Under the pieces are notes generated by a model that made no database searches, was not told where the DNA came from, and saw nothing but the letters and a program-made list of their open reading frames with translations. A stretch of 64,000 nucleotides of DNA from Acanthosoma haemorrhoidale (taxonomy: Eukaryota; Arthropoda; Insecta; Hemiptera; Acanthosomatidae), in the NCBI GenBank assembly GCA_930367205.1, contig OV884012.1:150427405-150491404 (forward strand), written 5' to 3'. A program made the position numbers and the translations under genes. Shown here piece by piece: positions 11,668 through 23,833 of the stretch. The first letter of the stretch is position 1; each line of letters begins with the position of its first letter.

Positions 11668-14600
11668 AAAAAGGAAATGTCTTACAGTAATCAGGTGGTA
11701 GCTACTCGAGCATTGTGTACACTAAATGAACTGGTTCATCATCCAGAATTAGCAGTTGAAGCCATAAGAATTAGAATAGTGCCAAGGTATTTTCATTTTT
11801 AATCATTATTTTGATTATATAAAAGAGTTTTTGGAGACTTCTAAGTATTTTGTGTTGCCTTTGGTCGCTGGGCCATGAATTTTACAAAGGATTTTACTGT
11901 AGCAGAAAGCATATGGAAAGATCAACCCCAGATAAACTGATCATCATCCAACACAAAGTTACATTGACTTGGTCTCTTACTTAACAAATGTTTTCCCCCT
12001 CCTTCCCCCAAAACCCACCACTATAGGTACAGTCTGGCCTATGGATACACATCTGTAGCGACCGCTAACTACATAATATAAATCACCCTATACTCTATTG
12101 TATATATATTGTAAATTAATTTAAACACATGTAAATAACATTACCAAAATATAAATCATTGTAATGTGGTAAACAATAAACATGCAGCCAATTAGCTATA
12201 TGAGCTGGGGCACCCGCTACCATTAGCAGGTACTAAGCTACCCAAACCGCCGAGAGGCCCGGAGACCCTTACCCGGATCAGGTAGCGGTAACATATCTCT
12301 TTGTCAGAGAACAAAGAAAACCACATACTCAACTGGCATTGGATACAATAAAACCAAAGCTGATTGGCTACTGACGAAGCCAGCTGGGTATTTAAGACCG
12401 GCGGTTTGGGCCTGTATATCATTCTCCTGACAACTGGCTGAATGGCTTGTGACTACTTTGATGTTCAAAAACCTGGCTTCCTGGTTTATGAAAACCTCTG
12501 CATCTCTGTCTCCTCACCTCGCTACGTTTTAGTCCGGCGTTGTCAGACCCCACACCTTCCTAGTAGGAATCTCTGCCTTCGTCTCGCTAAAGCTAGCACC
12601 TCCTTGGGAGAGACCTCTCCCTAGTGGAAAACGGTTGTCGTGGCCCTGCAAACTTACCAAGCAGTGTTCCCCACGGCTATTTAGTCTGCCTCTCTCCGGT
12701 TCACACTCGCCTTTGGGATCCGGACGGATTTCGCCTACTCTCAGATACCGAGTGTGAATTCGTGGTCATTCGAAGACCACACAAACTACCTACACTACCT
12801 ACCCTATACCTCTTCTCCTGAACATAGAGCATTGTCGGGTCACATACCTATCAAAAATGGAGTCAGATAGTAAGACCGTCATGAAACGATCGTCCAGGTC
12901 ATTAACTTAATCAACCCTCACTTCGTCACCCGGGCTAGGGTAACTAGGCACCCCCCTCGTGACGATCCAACAACATCATATGAACAGCTAATTATTTTTT
13001 AAATTAAAGAAAAAAACAAAACAGATCGTGATAATATTGGGATTACTCTACAAACAGTTAGACTGAGAGGAAAGAGGAAATGTAAAAAGGCGGTATAATG
13101 CAAAGTATAATGTATAAATGTCAATGCATGAACAAGAAACGAGCGATTGAAGGGATCGGATGTAAGCTGTAAAGCAAGGAGAGGGGTGAAGTTCGGATAG
13201 GCGAGATTTTGTGTTGTGGAAATGGGTGGCGGGTTTGAGTTTGAGGAGGTTGTATGCATATGGCGAAGTTTCAGCGGATAAGGTTAGGTAGAGAAAGTTC
13301 CCGAGGTAAATAACCATTCTGGCAGAGTATAAAGATGAGAAATGCGCGAGTTTCTCGGTATCTCGAAAGCAAATCCAAGGGAAAGGTTGAGATCATCAAA
13401 GAGACCACCTAAAGAAGAAGAAGGTCTCTGGTAATTTTAGTTAGGGAGAAATTACTGGAATAATAATAATAAGGAAATCAAATAGTTGCATTTTCTTACT
13501 GTTCTTCTCTAGCTTTTGGAACCATTCCATAATTGTAATTTTTCCGAAACCATGCAAATGATTCCTCATCGACAAAACCTCCCCGTTGATGAACATCCGT
13601 GTATCTTTGAGCCCTGAAAGCAAACACTGAACTGACAGTGGGAGTCCTGGCAATGGCCAGTTTGCATGTGGCTTTTGCGCTCTTCGCCAGCCTCCACTGG
13701 CTCGTATCCGGTGACGCGGCTGACGGTGGATGGCAGGGGACTTCCCAAGACTCCGCTTCCTCTTGCGCATGCGAGGGAGGTAACAACCATGTGGACTTGG
13801 GAGGCCCCTGGGCTGTTTGTAAATATTGTATGAATGTGCGATGAATTGTAAATATGGTATGAATGAGAACATTTATCTCCATTACTTATTGCTTATTAAG
13901 TATTAAGGCAGATTGTAATTTTATCATAATAAAGTTGTTTAAATACGAAGAATGCCGATTAAATTGCAATATTCATGAACATCAGAACTGTAATGTAATA
14001 CTTTTAGTTTTCTTTCAAGCTTTTATTGGTCAGTCATGGAATACGCTTCAATGGTTAGCACTGTCTCTTCTGTGGGATGTTCATTCTTAAAACTATCAAG
14101 TGAAGAATTTCTTGTTGAACAATTTAGCTGCTACTAAGTGTTTAGTGGAAGAATATTTGTCCATTATATCAACACATATAGAATCAAACACTTCCTTAGC
14201 TTCTGACATGAGTTTCCTTGAAGGATTCTCACAATACTTTGAGTTTCTTAGTTCTAAAATAGCAGTTTTTTTTCCCATAACCCCTTTATTTACAAATAGA
14301 TGAACAAAATTCAATGCACTAGATTTACAGATTTCTCCTCTTACTGCATGCGCAGATGCATTCGAAGGAGGGTAGAATTACAACACAATATATTTTTGAA
14401 GTTAAAAGGTCAAATAACATATATAAAAGACTAGGTGATGAGGCTCACCTTCGGTTTACAATGTGGTAATAGCAGTTTTAAACTTTATTATATATTTATT
14501 AACTTTAAACACACTAATTTCTCGAGATTACATTTGGTTGTAAATTATTTCAACATGAGGCATCTGATAAAAAAAACACTAACTAAAACTAGAAATTATC

Positions 14601-17600
14601 ACCATTCAGTTATTTTAAAAGTTTTGTTGTTTCTGCAATGGTTTGATCTGCATTTGATGTTGACTGAATTTCAGTAAACAGTTGTTTAAAGGCTGCAAAT
14701 TTTCACGGACTCTGTTTATGGTCTGAATCGAGCGAACATGTGCGATGTTCCATCATTGTAGAATAGGTTGGGCGTGGAATGCTGACTTCCATATGCATCT
14801 TAAGAATGCGCACACTTTGCTGTGATCTTAAGAAGAGTGTGGAATAGCCAGAATGTTTAGTAGACTCATTAGTTCTGCAAGCTTTGAATGGAGGATTGCA
14901 CTCTAAATGTAACAGCTTTGTAAATACGGGTTGACAACGTCATTTAAAATTCAGCAAAGATCAAGTCCGCGGAAGGCTGTTACAATACTTATGTGGGAAA
15001 CACATAAGAAGTGCACCTATAACAAAAAAAAAGTAACAACAGACCGAAACATTTTTCTAAACATTATCATAAATTCGACATTTTCTTCCATACTCTACTT
15101 TGCAATAACGTTTCAGCAATGCCAAAGACTAGAACTATAAACTCTCTCATAAAAATCGATAGCCGATAATACAATATTAATCAATAGTTGTGTCTTATAA
15201 TTACATACATTGATCCCCGTCATCGTTTTAAGCACTTTTCATTTTTTTGCCTAGTTTTTTAGCCATGAAAAAACAAACGTTTAATTGATGTTCACTATTC
15301 TGTAAACTTGTTGACTCCAAGAATTATTAATTTTATTGGTCAAAATAGCATTTATATTTTTGAGGGGGTTTTGCCGCCCTTGTCCCACTGTGCACCGCGA
15401 AGCTTAAGGATTATATATTGTACAAGTATAAAGAAACAATTAAGGAGAAAAGTACTCATAATATTAAACGTTGTCGATAATATCAAGTGAAAGTAGGGGA
15501 TGATGCCGTTCCACAGTGGCTGTACGGGAGTCGCCCTTAATACTACTTTGCCCTTTGCTCCGTGTTCGATGAGTCCTGCCATACTCGTTGTTCCTACCTG
15601 CATACTGAAGTAAATGTTTCGGGTACATTGGGGCTCTTGAAGTGGCTTTGTAAGTTAATATTAATGGTGAATGGGACACTTTATACATATTGAGTGAGTG
15701 GCATTTCATGAATGAGTCATCTTATGACAATTAGTAACGCTGAGTAAGCTATAATGACATGCATAATAAATGGGTATGATACAGGGATCAACGACCGGGA
15801 ACCCTGCTGCATATTATGAAAAAACTACTCAATATTCATTTTTGACCAAAAATATTTCATTTTATTAGTTAAATCATCTCGGTGACTGACAATCGCATTC
15901 ACATCATGTGATACTGTTTGAGGACTGATGCCTCTCTTCTTCCTCAAATCGTTAAGAAACTTACTCCAATGGAATCTTGGAAGGCTCTAGTCATCTTTCT
16001 CCATGGAGCGCAGCTTCCTTCCAAATGACCACATAATATTCCATCACAGCTTTGTTAACTTTGTCTTAGGCAATGCTTCTCAAGACTGTTCCTTCTTGGA
16101 TATGAGGACCACTCATAGAGAGTCCTTTTCTCCTTAATTCTTTCTTTATACCTGTACAATATATAGTCCTTAAGCTTCACAGCGCACATTAGGGCAAAGG
16201 CGGCAAAACCCCTCAAAATTATAAATACTATTTTGACCAATAAAATTAAAGATCCTTGGAGTCAAAAAGTTTACAGAATAGTAACTATCAATTAAGTTTG
16301 TTTTTTCATAGCTAAAAAACTAGGGAAAACATTTTTCCTGTCCACTTCATCCACCGAGCCATCGAAAATTGTCTTAGATTATGTAATAGAATATGTCCTA
16401 TGATTACTTATATCATTTAAGTTGGAAAATTGAGGTTTTCTCTTATTCATTGTTTCATATTATGTTGACATTCAGTGTCATTCTTGCCCTTTCTTGGTTT
16501 TTGGGCTATCTGTACTTTAAGAGTGAACTCACTCAACTATTCATATATTTGGGTTTAGGTGGTTAAGACATCTGTAAATACAGTTTGAAGGGCTCAACTT
16601 CTTGACCACACTACTTCTCCAACTGTTTTCTATAGCAAGGATTCAAGTGATTGAAACTAGCCTAAATTCTCTCTTTCTACTCCTGCATCACATCTCTTCT
16701 GTCAAGTACTGCCTTTTCAGATTCTCAAATAAACCAGTCATTTTTCCTTAATTCAGACACATGAATTACTTATTTGGGTAACCATTTCTTTTAGAGATTT
16801 TATTCAAACATTTTAATTGATAATGAAGGGCATCAAATTTTGCATTTATCAAAATAACAACACATGGATATACATTAAGACCGCTCAAGATTACCTACTG
16901 GTATAGTTTGAGTGTATTTTTACAGATTCTTGCAAGAAAGTCACAAGATGAGATTTAACTCAAACCTCTGTAGCTTTTAACACCTTGGCCACTTACTTAT
17001 GCCTTCCCGTATACACCAGGACATGATAAATCTAGTTGGCCATCTTTTTATCATATTATGCGAGTTATTTTATTAGTGATCTTTCTTGGGTACATAAAAC
17101 TGAAGATTGTGGAAAATATTTACAGGTAGCACCATACATACCCCACTATGTCTTCACCTCAGGTAGGCTCTCTCTAGCCTGATAGTTGACTGAAAAATAA
17201 TGTCACATGTAATCATCATTTCATACATTCAAGTTCACATCTGTTATTATAACGCCATAATGAATTAAAATATTTTTAGGTTCGTAAAATTGTTGAGATC
17301 TAATAATATAATTTTGATACAAAGAAGTTTATTATGTTTAAAGCATATTTGTATGCAGCCAATGGGAGTAGTCAGTGTTATTGAGAACAAATATATAGTT
17401 GAAAAAATAAGGGATTGTATCAGGCACCCAACATCATCAATTGTAAGATGCCAAGCTGCTCGTACTGTTAATGCATTAGCGCATAATTACTTTGGTAAGA
17501 ACTGGCCAAATGCTCAGTTATTCTGATTTAAACTGTCTAGGATTTATATTTAAATACATTTAGCTAGTATATTTATTGTTTTTTTACCCAGATAAGCCTT

Positions 17601-20600
17601 TATTTTACATAAGTATAGTCGTTATTTAATAAAGTTGGGCATAATTGACTGGATTCAATTATTATTAATTTAATGCAAGTACAGTTTTTTTTATTAATCA
17701 AGCTAAAACCAATCATGCTGTGTACTCATACTTAATTATAGAGATTAATACCCAATGTCAATGGGTCATACAACCAGAAATAAAGATACAATGACCCGAT
17801 TAACCCACCAATGTTGGCCTTTTTTTAACATACTATTGGTAAAATGTAATTACAAATTATTAGCTAAATAAATCATGTCAAGATAAAACTCAATTCATTT
17901 GTGGTTACAAATATTAGCCATAAATACTGTGTAGCCTGGGGCTAAAAATAAAATAAAATGAAGAAATAAAAAAATCATCATCAGCAAAAAACTTTGATTA
18001 ATTTTATGTTAAGAATATTTCTTAAATATATGCAGCAAATAATAGTTTTTTTTTTTTTAAATTGATTATGGACTTGCTGAAATCAAATTAAAAACTGTAT
18101 CAAACTCATTAACTAAAAATTAAATATTGATCGCCAGGGTATTGATGGCTTAAGCCATAATTAAGCTTAAGCTTAATGAAAAATCCATAGTGCAAATATA
18201 AAATTCAATCAAATTATTTTTCTATTTCATTGAAAAAACACTAATCAGTCTCTCATTATTTAATTACAATACCGCACAATTATAATTGAGAGGATATATT
18301 TGTTAGGATTGTTCCTTTACTAGTCACCAATATAATCTCTTTCGGCACTATGGTAAAAAGTGTTGATTTAGAAGATTTCTCCCTGTGGATAATTCACCAG
18401 TTTTCAGAGTTTAATTAAAACAAGTCTGTGCTGAAGATGTGGTTAATGCTTGCCAGTTTTCAATACTGGTTTTCCTACTTTATTCAATTAGCTACTCATT
18501 TTTTCTCATAAGACTATGTGAACTCTAATCAGGTCATCCCAAGAAAAGATAGTTGTAAATAAATGTGAACACGAGGAATCAAATATGGAACCTTAAAGTT
18601 TTCTAACTTTAAGTCATCATGCTGACCACTAGGCTAACTGAATATGTCCTTGGAAGATAGTTTTCAGCACCGGTGCCTCTATTTTGTCTGTCCCGAAAGA
18701 GCCTCTTATTTGATTTGACAAGTTCTTCTTCTCTTCGCATATGCCTCAACAGCCCTGATTTGATTTAGTACATGTGACAAGACTTGATCCACTATCTTGT
18801 TTCTTTGTCCTTTAAATAAAACAAGGAACAACCAGACTAGTTGGAACATCCTGTAATAAAGGCGGTCAAAACGTCTCTTTACATTCACTAATTATAAAAG
18901 AGATGTTCCACCTGAAAAAAAAGAACAGGATTTCTCATTTTGCTAAGCATATTATTACTAATTACAATTTCAAATAACTAATAAACATGCAAAGACCAGA
19001 TACCTTTAAACCTAGCCTAACTTTACAAAAAGATGAGATATAGATCTGGAACTGGATTCGATTAAGATAGGTTTGAAAGTTTTGAGATTTGAAAAATCGA
19101 GAGCTTGTGTGGGCAAGGTTACCAAGTTCTTGAATGAGTACCAACTGGCTACCAATGAACTATCATCTGGGCATGTTGAATTTTATTGCTTTTTATATTA
19201 CATTAAAATCAATGTAATACATCAATAATTAATTATTACACTAATTTATATTGTGTATTCATTTAATATAGAGCTTTTTTATAGGATATAATTAATTAAA
19301 AATAATAAAATATTCAATAATCACTTCACTATTCAATTTTCTAATTAACATTCTACTTCCCACAGCTGTACACACTTTAGTTCGGGCAGGGTATGTGAAA
19401 GTTATAATGAAGTGTGTTTATGAAGTGAAGGACTTCAATCTAAACTTCCCAATTCATTTTCCCTCCACTATCGAACTTAAAGATCTAATGGTATGCTTTT
19501 TCTTAAGATTTAATGTTATCATTCTAGGCGCTGGCCATATTTCTGATAACTAACTTGTGTGGGAATTTTGACTTGGAAATTAAAGAGAGAATTAGTAGGG
19601 CATTCAGCTTCCAGAGGAACAACTTCATAAATAAATAAAAAGTCTCCAAAAATACCAACAAATTGTTCTACCTTCATAGAAGCATCAGTTAGTGGAAAAA
19701 AAAAAAAAAAAAGCATTGCAGAAAATTCCAGTAAATAAATACATGAATAGTTTCAAAAAATTAAGAACAAAAAATGTTTATAATACAATATTAAATTAAA
19801 AATAAAACCATGGTATTTACAAATACAAGATAAATAAATGGCAGTAATAAGGCTGATAAGAAAAATAAATATATATGTAGAATTACAGGGGTGCTCTAAA
19901 AGTAATGCAAGTGTTGTAAACACAAATGTATTCTAGATTCTAGTTTCAAACATTTAGAAATCTTTGAAGTACTACCCTTGGGCATCTACACTGTTTTCCA
20001 GGGATTTTACCCAACTCGATATGCCCCCTCCTGGAAGTCCTTTATGGGAACCTCACAGAGGAGGGTTGTTGCGGCTGGGAGCATTTTCATGATTGAGCAC
20101 CAAGGTAGTGGCGATCTCCTTTTGCATGTGGAGAACTCTTTTTCTCAATCTTCCAAGAGCATCACTCAGTAGGCAGCATTAACGGTCTTCCTTGGAGGGA
20201 TGAACTCCTTGTGGACCACACTCTTAGGGTTGAAAAATACAACCATCATTGTTTTCACTTGAGACTTCCCACACAGCTCTGCGCGCCCATGAGTTCCTGG
20301 CGAAGCACACTTTAGTAACGCTGCCCCAGCCAGCTCACAGTTTCGACTTGGCTCCGGCAGACTTTTTTTTGTTTCCAATGACTATGACTACCCAATATAT
20401 CAAGAGTGGCAGACCAATACATTCACTTCCTCTCTCCCTGTCTCTGTCAGTATATTACCCCTTAGTCAGCTCCCTAAGGTGAAGAGAAGATGCAAGTCCA
20501 TAGGATAATTCAGATGATAACAACAGTCAGTAACAATTAGGTAAATAATGTTTTGTGCTCATAGAAACATTAAACCATAACTGCAGTATATGTATAATTG

Positions 20601-22594
20601 TATAGAATTAATTATATTTGTTTATTTTTTCATATGAAATTCATTTTTGATGCAAATAAATTACTTTATTACATTTTTGGCTTATTATACAATATCCAAG
20701 TATAATAAAATATTAACATTTATAAAATTGATAGTGAGCAGCAAACCACAGAAATTTGGCTTCCCAAACATGGGACTTTATAATGTAAGTATTCCATATC
20801 AATACATGAATAAAAAAGTATTATCAGAGAAATAAATAAATTTTTCTCAAGCTAGCAAATGTCTGTCTGGATGCAGAGGAGGTGTGGGAATAGGAGGGTT
20901 TGAAGGGATGAAGCATGCTGGATAATAGAAAGGAGAGAATTCTAGAAAGTGGTGGAGTATGCAAGAAAGGAACAGTCGAATCCTGCCGTACTGAGAAGAA
21001 GTATAAAAGACAGGATGAGGTATCAGAGTAGAAAGAGGATTTGAAATGTACAAAATATAGGGAAGGATATGTATATATTGGCAGGGTGATGGGAATTAAT
21101 GTTTTGGAAAAGGTAGGAATCAATGAAATATTGTCTACAGAAGGAGGGGAAGACTCATCTTGACTCAACATAGAGATGAGAGACGCTGGAATTCCGAAGA
21201 CATGTCAAATAAAGCAGTTCATAAATCTGTTTAATTTGGCCCCCGAGTCTTAACAAGAGACACCCCACATACCACAAAGTCATAGTAAAAGTGGGGGAAA
21301 TTAAAGAAGCCTGCCTGGAGCCTATGTAGGCTGGGGAAGGAGATGGTGAGAAGGATGAAATAGCTTAAGAGTATTCCTAGACCATCAGGAGGTTTCCGGG
21401 AATAGGTGTGGCCAGTGGTAATGCTCAAGCTTTTGACAGAGAAGCAAAAAGTGGTAGGATGATCACTTAGGTTTAAGAAAATAAAATTGGTATTGGATCT
21501 GAGGGAACTGGAAATGTAATATATATTTAAGAGTAGAGCCTCCCCTTTTGTGATAATTAATAGAAAAGGTTGAAATAATTAGATTAAATTCCCAGACTAA
21601 TCAAACAGGACACAAATGTATCAACATTAGTTCTAGTTGATGTCTTTCTTATTAAAGGATAATAAGTTATGGACTATGAACTTTTTTAAATAAGTGACTA
21701 CTGGAGGGGAAGTTGATGATAGTTGCAGTCCATAATGACCTTGTTATTTGGTGTTACATTTCTAATAAAGAAATATTTATGGTTTGTCATTCACGATTTG
21801 ATGTGATAGTAAATAGTTTTCATTCCTTAGGGGACTATAACTTATTAATCATTATAAAGGAGTAACTAAAGGTCCTTCCTATAAAAATATTATTGATCTA
21901 CTGGATTATAAATTGTTTTAACATTTTTGTTATGATCTCTGCCAACAAAAACTTACTGTTACAGGTGTACCATCTTGAATCTCTTTTAGTATTACTCGAC
22001 CATGGTGATGATGCCAAAGTCGCCGTTATGTCTGAGGGAGTATTTGAGCTTTCTCCTTTCCTAACAGGCCCCTGCACCAGACTAATGAAAGCAGTAGCAA
22101 GGTTATTTGCTGAATTAGCTAAGCACCCTATCGGAAAAGATGGGATTGTAGCACATGGTTTGATCCCTGTCATTTGCCAAGAACTAGTGTCTTCTCATGT
22201 AGCTATTTATTATTCATATAGCCTATTTAATGTCGTGTAATTCGTGGGTAAACATTTTTGACATAACGTTTGTTTATAGGATGTAGATGTAAAAACAAAG
22301 ATGGTGGCAATTTTGCAGTTTGCAACAATTCACAAAGAAGGAAGAAGGCAAGCCTTTGACTGCAATTTAATAGATATTTTGGTTATATTTCTACCAAAAG
22401 CTAAGGTGCCTTTGGATCTAAAAAGATACGCAGTGAATACGCTAACAAATCTTGCTGAGTTACCAGAAGGAAGGCAACTTCTAAGAACATTATTATCTCA
22501 CACAAAACTAACTTTATTTGTAAGTAGCAGAGAGGATGAAAGTATGCTAAGAAGCATCAAAAATCTATATGAAGTAGTGAACTGGGAACCATAA
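11668..22594 (+). CDS. RSPH14: Radial spoke head 14 homologue (armadillo-repeat), 5' exon missing
   Basis: Five in-phase exons: 11668-11786, 17280-17494, 19366-19490, 21965-22198 and 22280-22594 (stop TAA 22592-22594). Together they give 335 codons. Every intron is GT-AG and each junction keeps the frame. The protein is a run of helical ARM/HEAT repeats. Blocks such as RALCTLNELVHHPE, ALAHNYFG and NTLTNLAELPEGRQLL correspond in order to vertebrate RSPH14 (human about 348 aa), for example its RQKALMALCDLMHDPE and TKALTMLAEAPEGRKAL. The family is associated with radial spokes of motile axonemes, so expression in testis or ciliated sensory cells is the inference. The first exon seen opens inside the first repeat (KKEMSYSNQ...); about 30-40 N-terminal codons should lie upstream and were not found. 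The gene converges on TfIIF-alpha. Confidence 0.85.
12054..12972. mobile_element. Solo LTR (919 bp) with 5-bp target-site duplication
   Basis: The unit begins TGTAGCGACC and ends GATCCAACA (TG...CA). It is flanked on both sides by ACATC (12049-12053 and 12973-12977), a perfect 5-bp target-site duplication. It contains a TATTTAAG box followed by a GC-richer downstream part, as a retroelement promoter would. It is clearly richer in G+C than the surrounding intron. No internal coding region follows, so it arose by LTR-LTR recombination. The family is uncertain; BEL/Pao or gypsy are both possible. It sits in the intron between the first two RSPH14 exons seen. Its short open frames are not genes. 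Confidence 0.85.
13633..13938 (+). mobile_element. LINE-tail repeat, copy A
   Basis: One of three same-strand copies (with 55982-56263 and 60276-60545) sharing the blocks GACTTCCCAAGACTC, GCATGCGAGGGAGGT and GGGCTGTTTGTAAATA, and ending in CATAATAAAG. Variable 5' ends and a constant 3' end with a poly(A)-signal-like AATAAAG are the signature of 5'-truncated non-LTR insertions. In copy A a plus-strand frame of 68 codons (13638-13844) reads SLHWLVSGDAADGG ... DLGGPWAVCKYC and resembles the frame of copy B, so it may be the end of a LINE ORF2. Confidence 0.6.
14096..14314 (-). pseudogene. Open 72-codon fragment, possible transposase relic
   Basis: The minus strand is open for 72 codons and reads in part NSKYCENPSRKLMSEAKEVF and YSSTKHLVAAKLFNKKFF. 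The wording and amino-acid make-up resemble coding sequence rather than noise, and the same strand shows peptide-like fragments up to about 14700. I do not recognise the family with certainty; a domesticated or dead transposon gene is the most likely source. It lies in an RSPH14 intron and on the opposite strand. Confidence 0.3.
14325..14480 (-). mobile_element. Inverted LINE 3' UTR fragment (jockey-like family)
   Basis: Read on the minus strand, this carries CCGAAGGTGAGCCTCATCACCTAGTC, here described by its motif core AGGTGAGCC, followed about 80 bases later by GTAATTCTACCCTCCTTCGA. The same two blocks with the same spacing end the plus-strand LINE fragment at 4085-4520. It is a short 5'-truncated copy. 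Confidence 0.6.
15250..16324. repeat. Large inverted-repeat structure (arms about 210 bp, spacer about 650 bp)
   Basis: The left arm (15250-15460) and right arm (16112-16324) are reverse complements at roughly 80-85% identity by eye, sharing blocks such as CTAGTTTTTTAGC, ATTTTATTGGTCAAAATAG and CTTAAGGA. Both arms, read outward-in, can encode KLKDYILYKYKE / KLKDYILYRYKE; the left arm has one extra G that shifts the frame. The spacer shows no clear product. It may be two inverted copies of one sequence or a fold-back type element. It lies within an RSPH14 intron. Confidence 0.65.
17495..19365. other. RSPH14 intron, AT-rich
   Basis: This is the intron between the second and third visible RSPH14 exons. 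Apart from the SINE-like relic at 18575-18640 I see nothing identifiable. Confidence 0.5.
18575..18640 (-). repeat. tRNA-derived SINE relic
   Basis: On the minus strand an A-box-like TTAGCCTAGTGGTCAGCATG (18618-18637) is followed about 25 bases later by GGTTCCATATTTGATTCC, a B-box-like motif (18575-18592). This order and spacing are those of tRNA-derived SINE heads. It is not an intact tRNA gene. Confidence 0.5.
19886..20400 (-). mobile_element. Rearranged mariner (Tc1/mariner) copy with inverted transposase segment
   Basis: Minus-strand frames between 20270 and 19930 read KTMMVVFFNPKSVVHKEF, then NHENAPSR (the catalytic Asp block, here Glu), and at the end WVKSLENSVDAQG. Plus-strand sequence at 20270-20385 reads HTALRAHEFLAKH ... 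HSFDLAPADFFLFP, which is the part of a mariner DD34D transposase that should follow NAPSR. In the minus-strand copy that stretch is missing at the NAPSR position. A TIR-like end, CAGGGGTGCTCTAAAAG preceded by TA, lies at 19886. The copy is dead. It sits in the RSPH14 intron between the third and fourth visible exons. Confidence 0.7.
20840..21480. other. Purine-rich repeat-like stretch, unassigned
   Basis: This intron stretch is strongly purine-rich on the plus strand, with repeated GGAAGG, GAGGAGG and AAGGA-like words. Long minus-strand frames here are a by-product of that composition and lack recognisable domains. Similar texture occurs at 13040-13420 and 33770-34030, so it may be an old repeat family. 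Confidence 0.35.
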
Positions 22595-22654
22595 AACAGA
22601 GAGATTCTTTCCTGTGACATGTTAATTAAACTGTTCAGATACCTGATATGAACC

Positions 22655-22660
22655 AATAAA
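22655..22660 (+). terminator. Polyadenylation signal of the RSPH14-like gene
   Basis: AATAAA lies about 60 bases after the stop codon, in a typical AT-rich 3' UTR. A second AATAAA-like run occurs near 22687. Confidence 0.6.
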
Positions 22661-23068
22661 ATATTTTCTTTTAAATAAGAAATTTAATAAAAATACACAA
22701 ATATATAAATTAAATATGTGATAAAATCACACTGATATATAGGTCCTACAGGAGGGATTGCTGTATACAGCACATGGTGACAAAGTATTACGAGGTGAGT
22801 ACTAGGGATTCCTTTAATTGTTTTCTACACCTTTATTAAGTTAGCTGCTCATTGAACCCAAAAGGGTCAATACTTTTAAATAGTTATGTGATATTTATTA
22901 TTGACACCTATTCGCCTGAGGATCTATAATTATCTGTGAATTTGAAGGGGCTATGAAGGAAAAAAATTATTGACATCTAACATCTATTATTGATCAACTG
23001 AAAACACAAAAATTTTGGATGAAATATATTAGGGAATGAAAAAAAATCTCTATTCTGGGACACTATCA

Positions 23069-23272
23069 CCTCAAGTTCACACTTAAACTGCACAATTGTT
23101 CCTCCCCTTATCAAAAGATACTAATTACCTTATAATGCAATTTACAACAGATATACCTTTTCCTATGTAACAAAAAGGTACAAAGGAAAATGTCTATCTG
23201 ATATAAATTGTATTATAAGGTAATTAATATATTTTGATAAGGGCTGGAAAAATTGTGCGGTTTGAGGGTGGA
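23069..23272. repeat. Near-perfect 200-bp palindrome (MITE-like hairpin)
   Basis: The left half (about 23069-23168) and right half (about 23174-23272) are reverse complements with few mismatches, and the pairing continues to within a few bases of the centre near 23171. Matching blocks include CTTATCAAAA/TTTTGATAAG and AATTACCTTATAAT/ATTATAAGGTAATT. Almost no loop remains. It fits a foldback MITE and lies between the convergent 3' ends of RSPH14 and TfIIF-alpha. Target-site duplications were not resolved. Confidence 0.75.
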
Positions 23273-23699
23273 CTTGGACTGGGGAGTGATTTAGGGTTTG
23301 TGGTTTTTCCAAAAGGCTAGAGTTTGATCTAGGGCCAAACTGAGGTTCTTGACTGGCATGAAGAAGTTAATAAAGCAGGAATTGATTATGAAATTTAAAA
23401 TATAATTGAAAGGGCCAAGTCAGGATGCGGTTCAGGTCTTCTAGGAAGGCTGAGAGAGCTCATAAAATATGAAATCATGGAGAAAAATGCCAAGAAAATG
23501 AAACTCAGTAGACACTCCAGCAAAGAAATAATTATTTAAAAATAAAAACGATATATAGCAGCAAACATGGGATCTATTTGAAAAACTAACGAAACCTCAA
23601 GTTTTCTTTACCGATTTTGTACCATTTTCAATTTCATAATTAAAAAGGAGTTTAAAATAACCTATTATAAATGAATTCTTTGTTGAAAAATAATTAAAC

Positions 23700-23705
23700 T
23701 TTATT
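23700..23705 (-). terminator. Polyadenylation signal of the TfIIF-alpha gene
   Basis: The minus strand reads AATAAA about 130 bases beyond the stop codon of TfIIF-alpha. Confidence 0.45.
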
Positions 23706-23833
23706 TAATTTTAAAACAATATTTAATCACAGTCTGCCTGAATAATAAAAAAATTCATCAGTCTTTAGACGATGGTGATAAAAATTAATTAAATATGATA
23801 TTTAACATAAATATAAAGCCTCATTATTTTATC

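Noticed and set aside
12192..12821. Three short frames around 12.2-12.8 kb
   Set aside because: They lie inside the solo LTR and are due to its higher G+C content.
12999..13317. Overlapping minus-strand frames of 86 and 89 codons
   Set aside because: They come from a purine-rich strand, have low-complexity composition and no recognisable domain.
20824..21428. Minus-strand frames of 115, 68 and 65 codons
   Set aside because: Same purine-rich texture; the peptides are Ser/Phe/Leu/Pro-rich without motifs.
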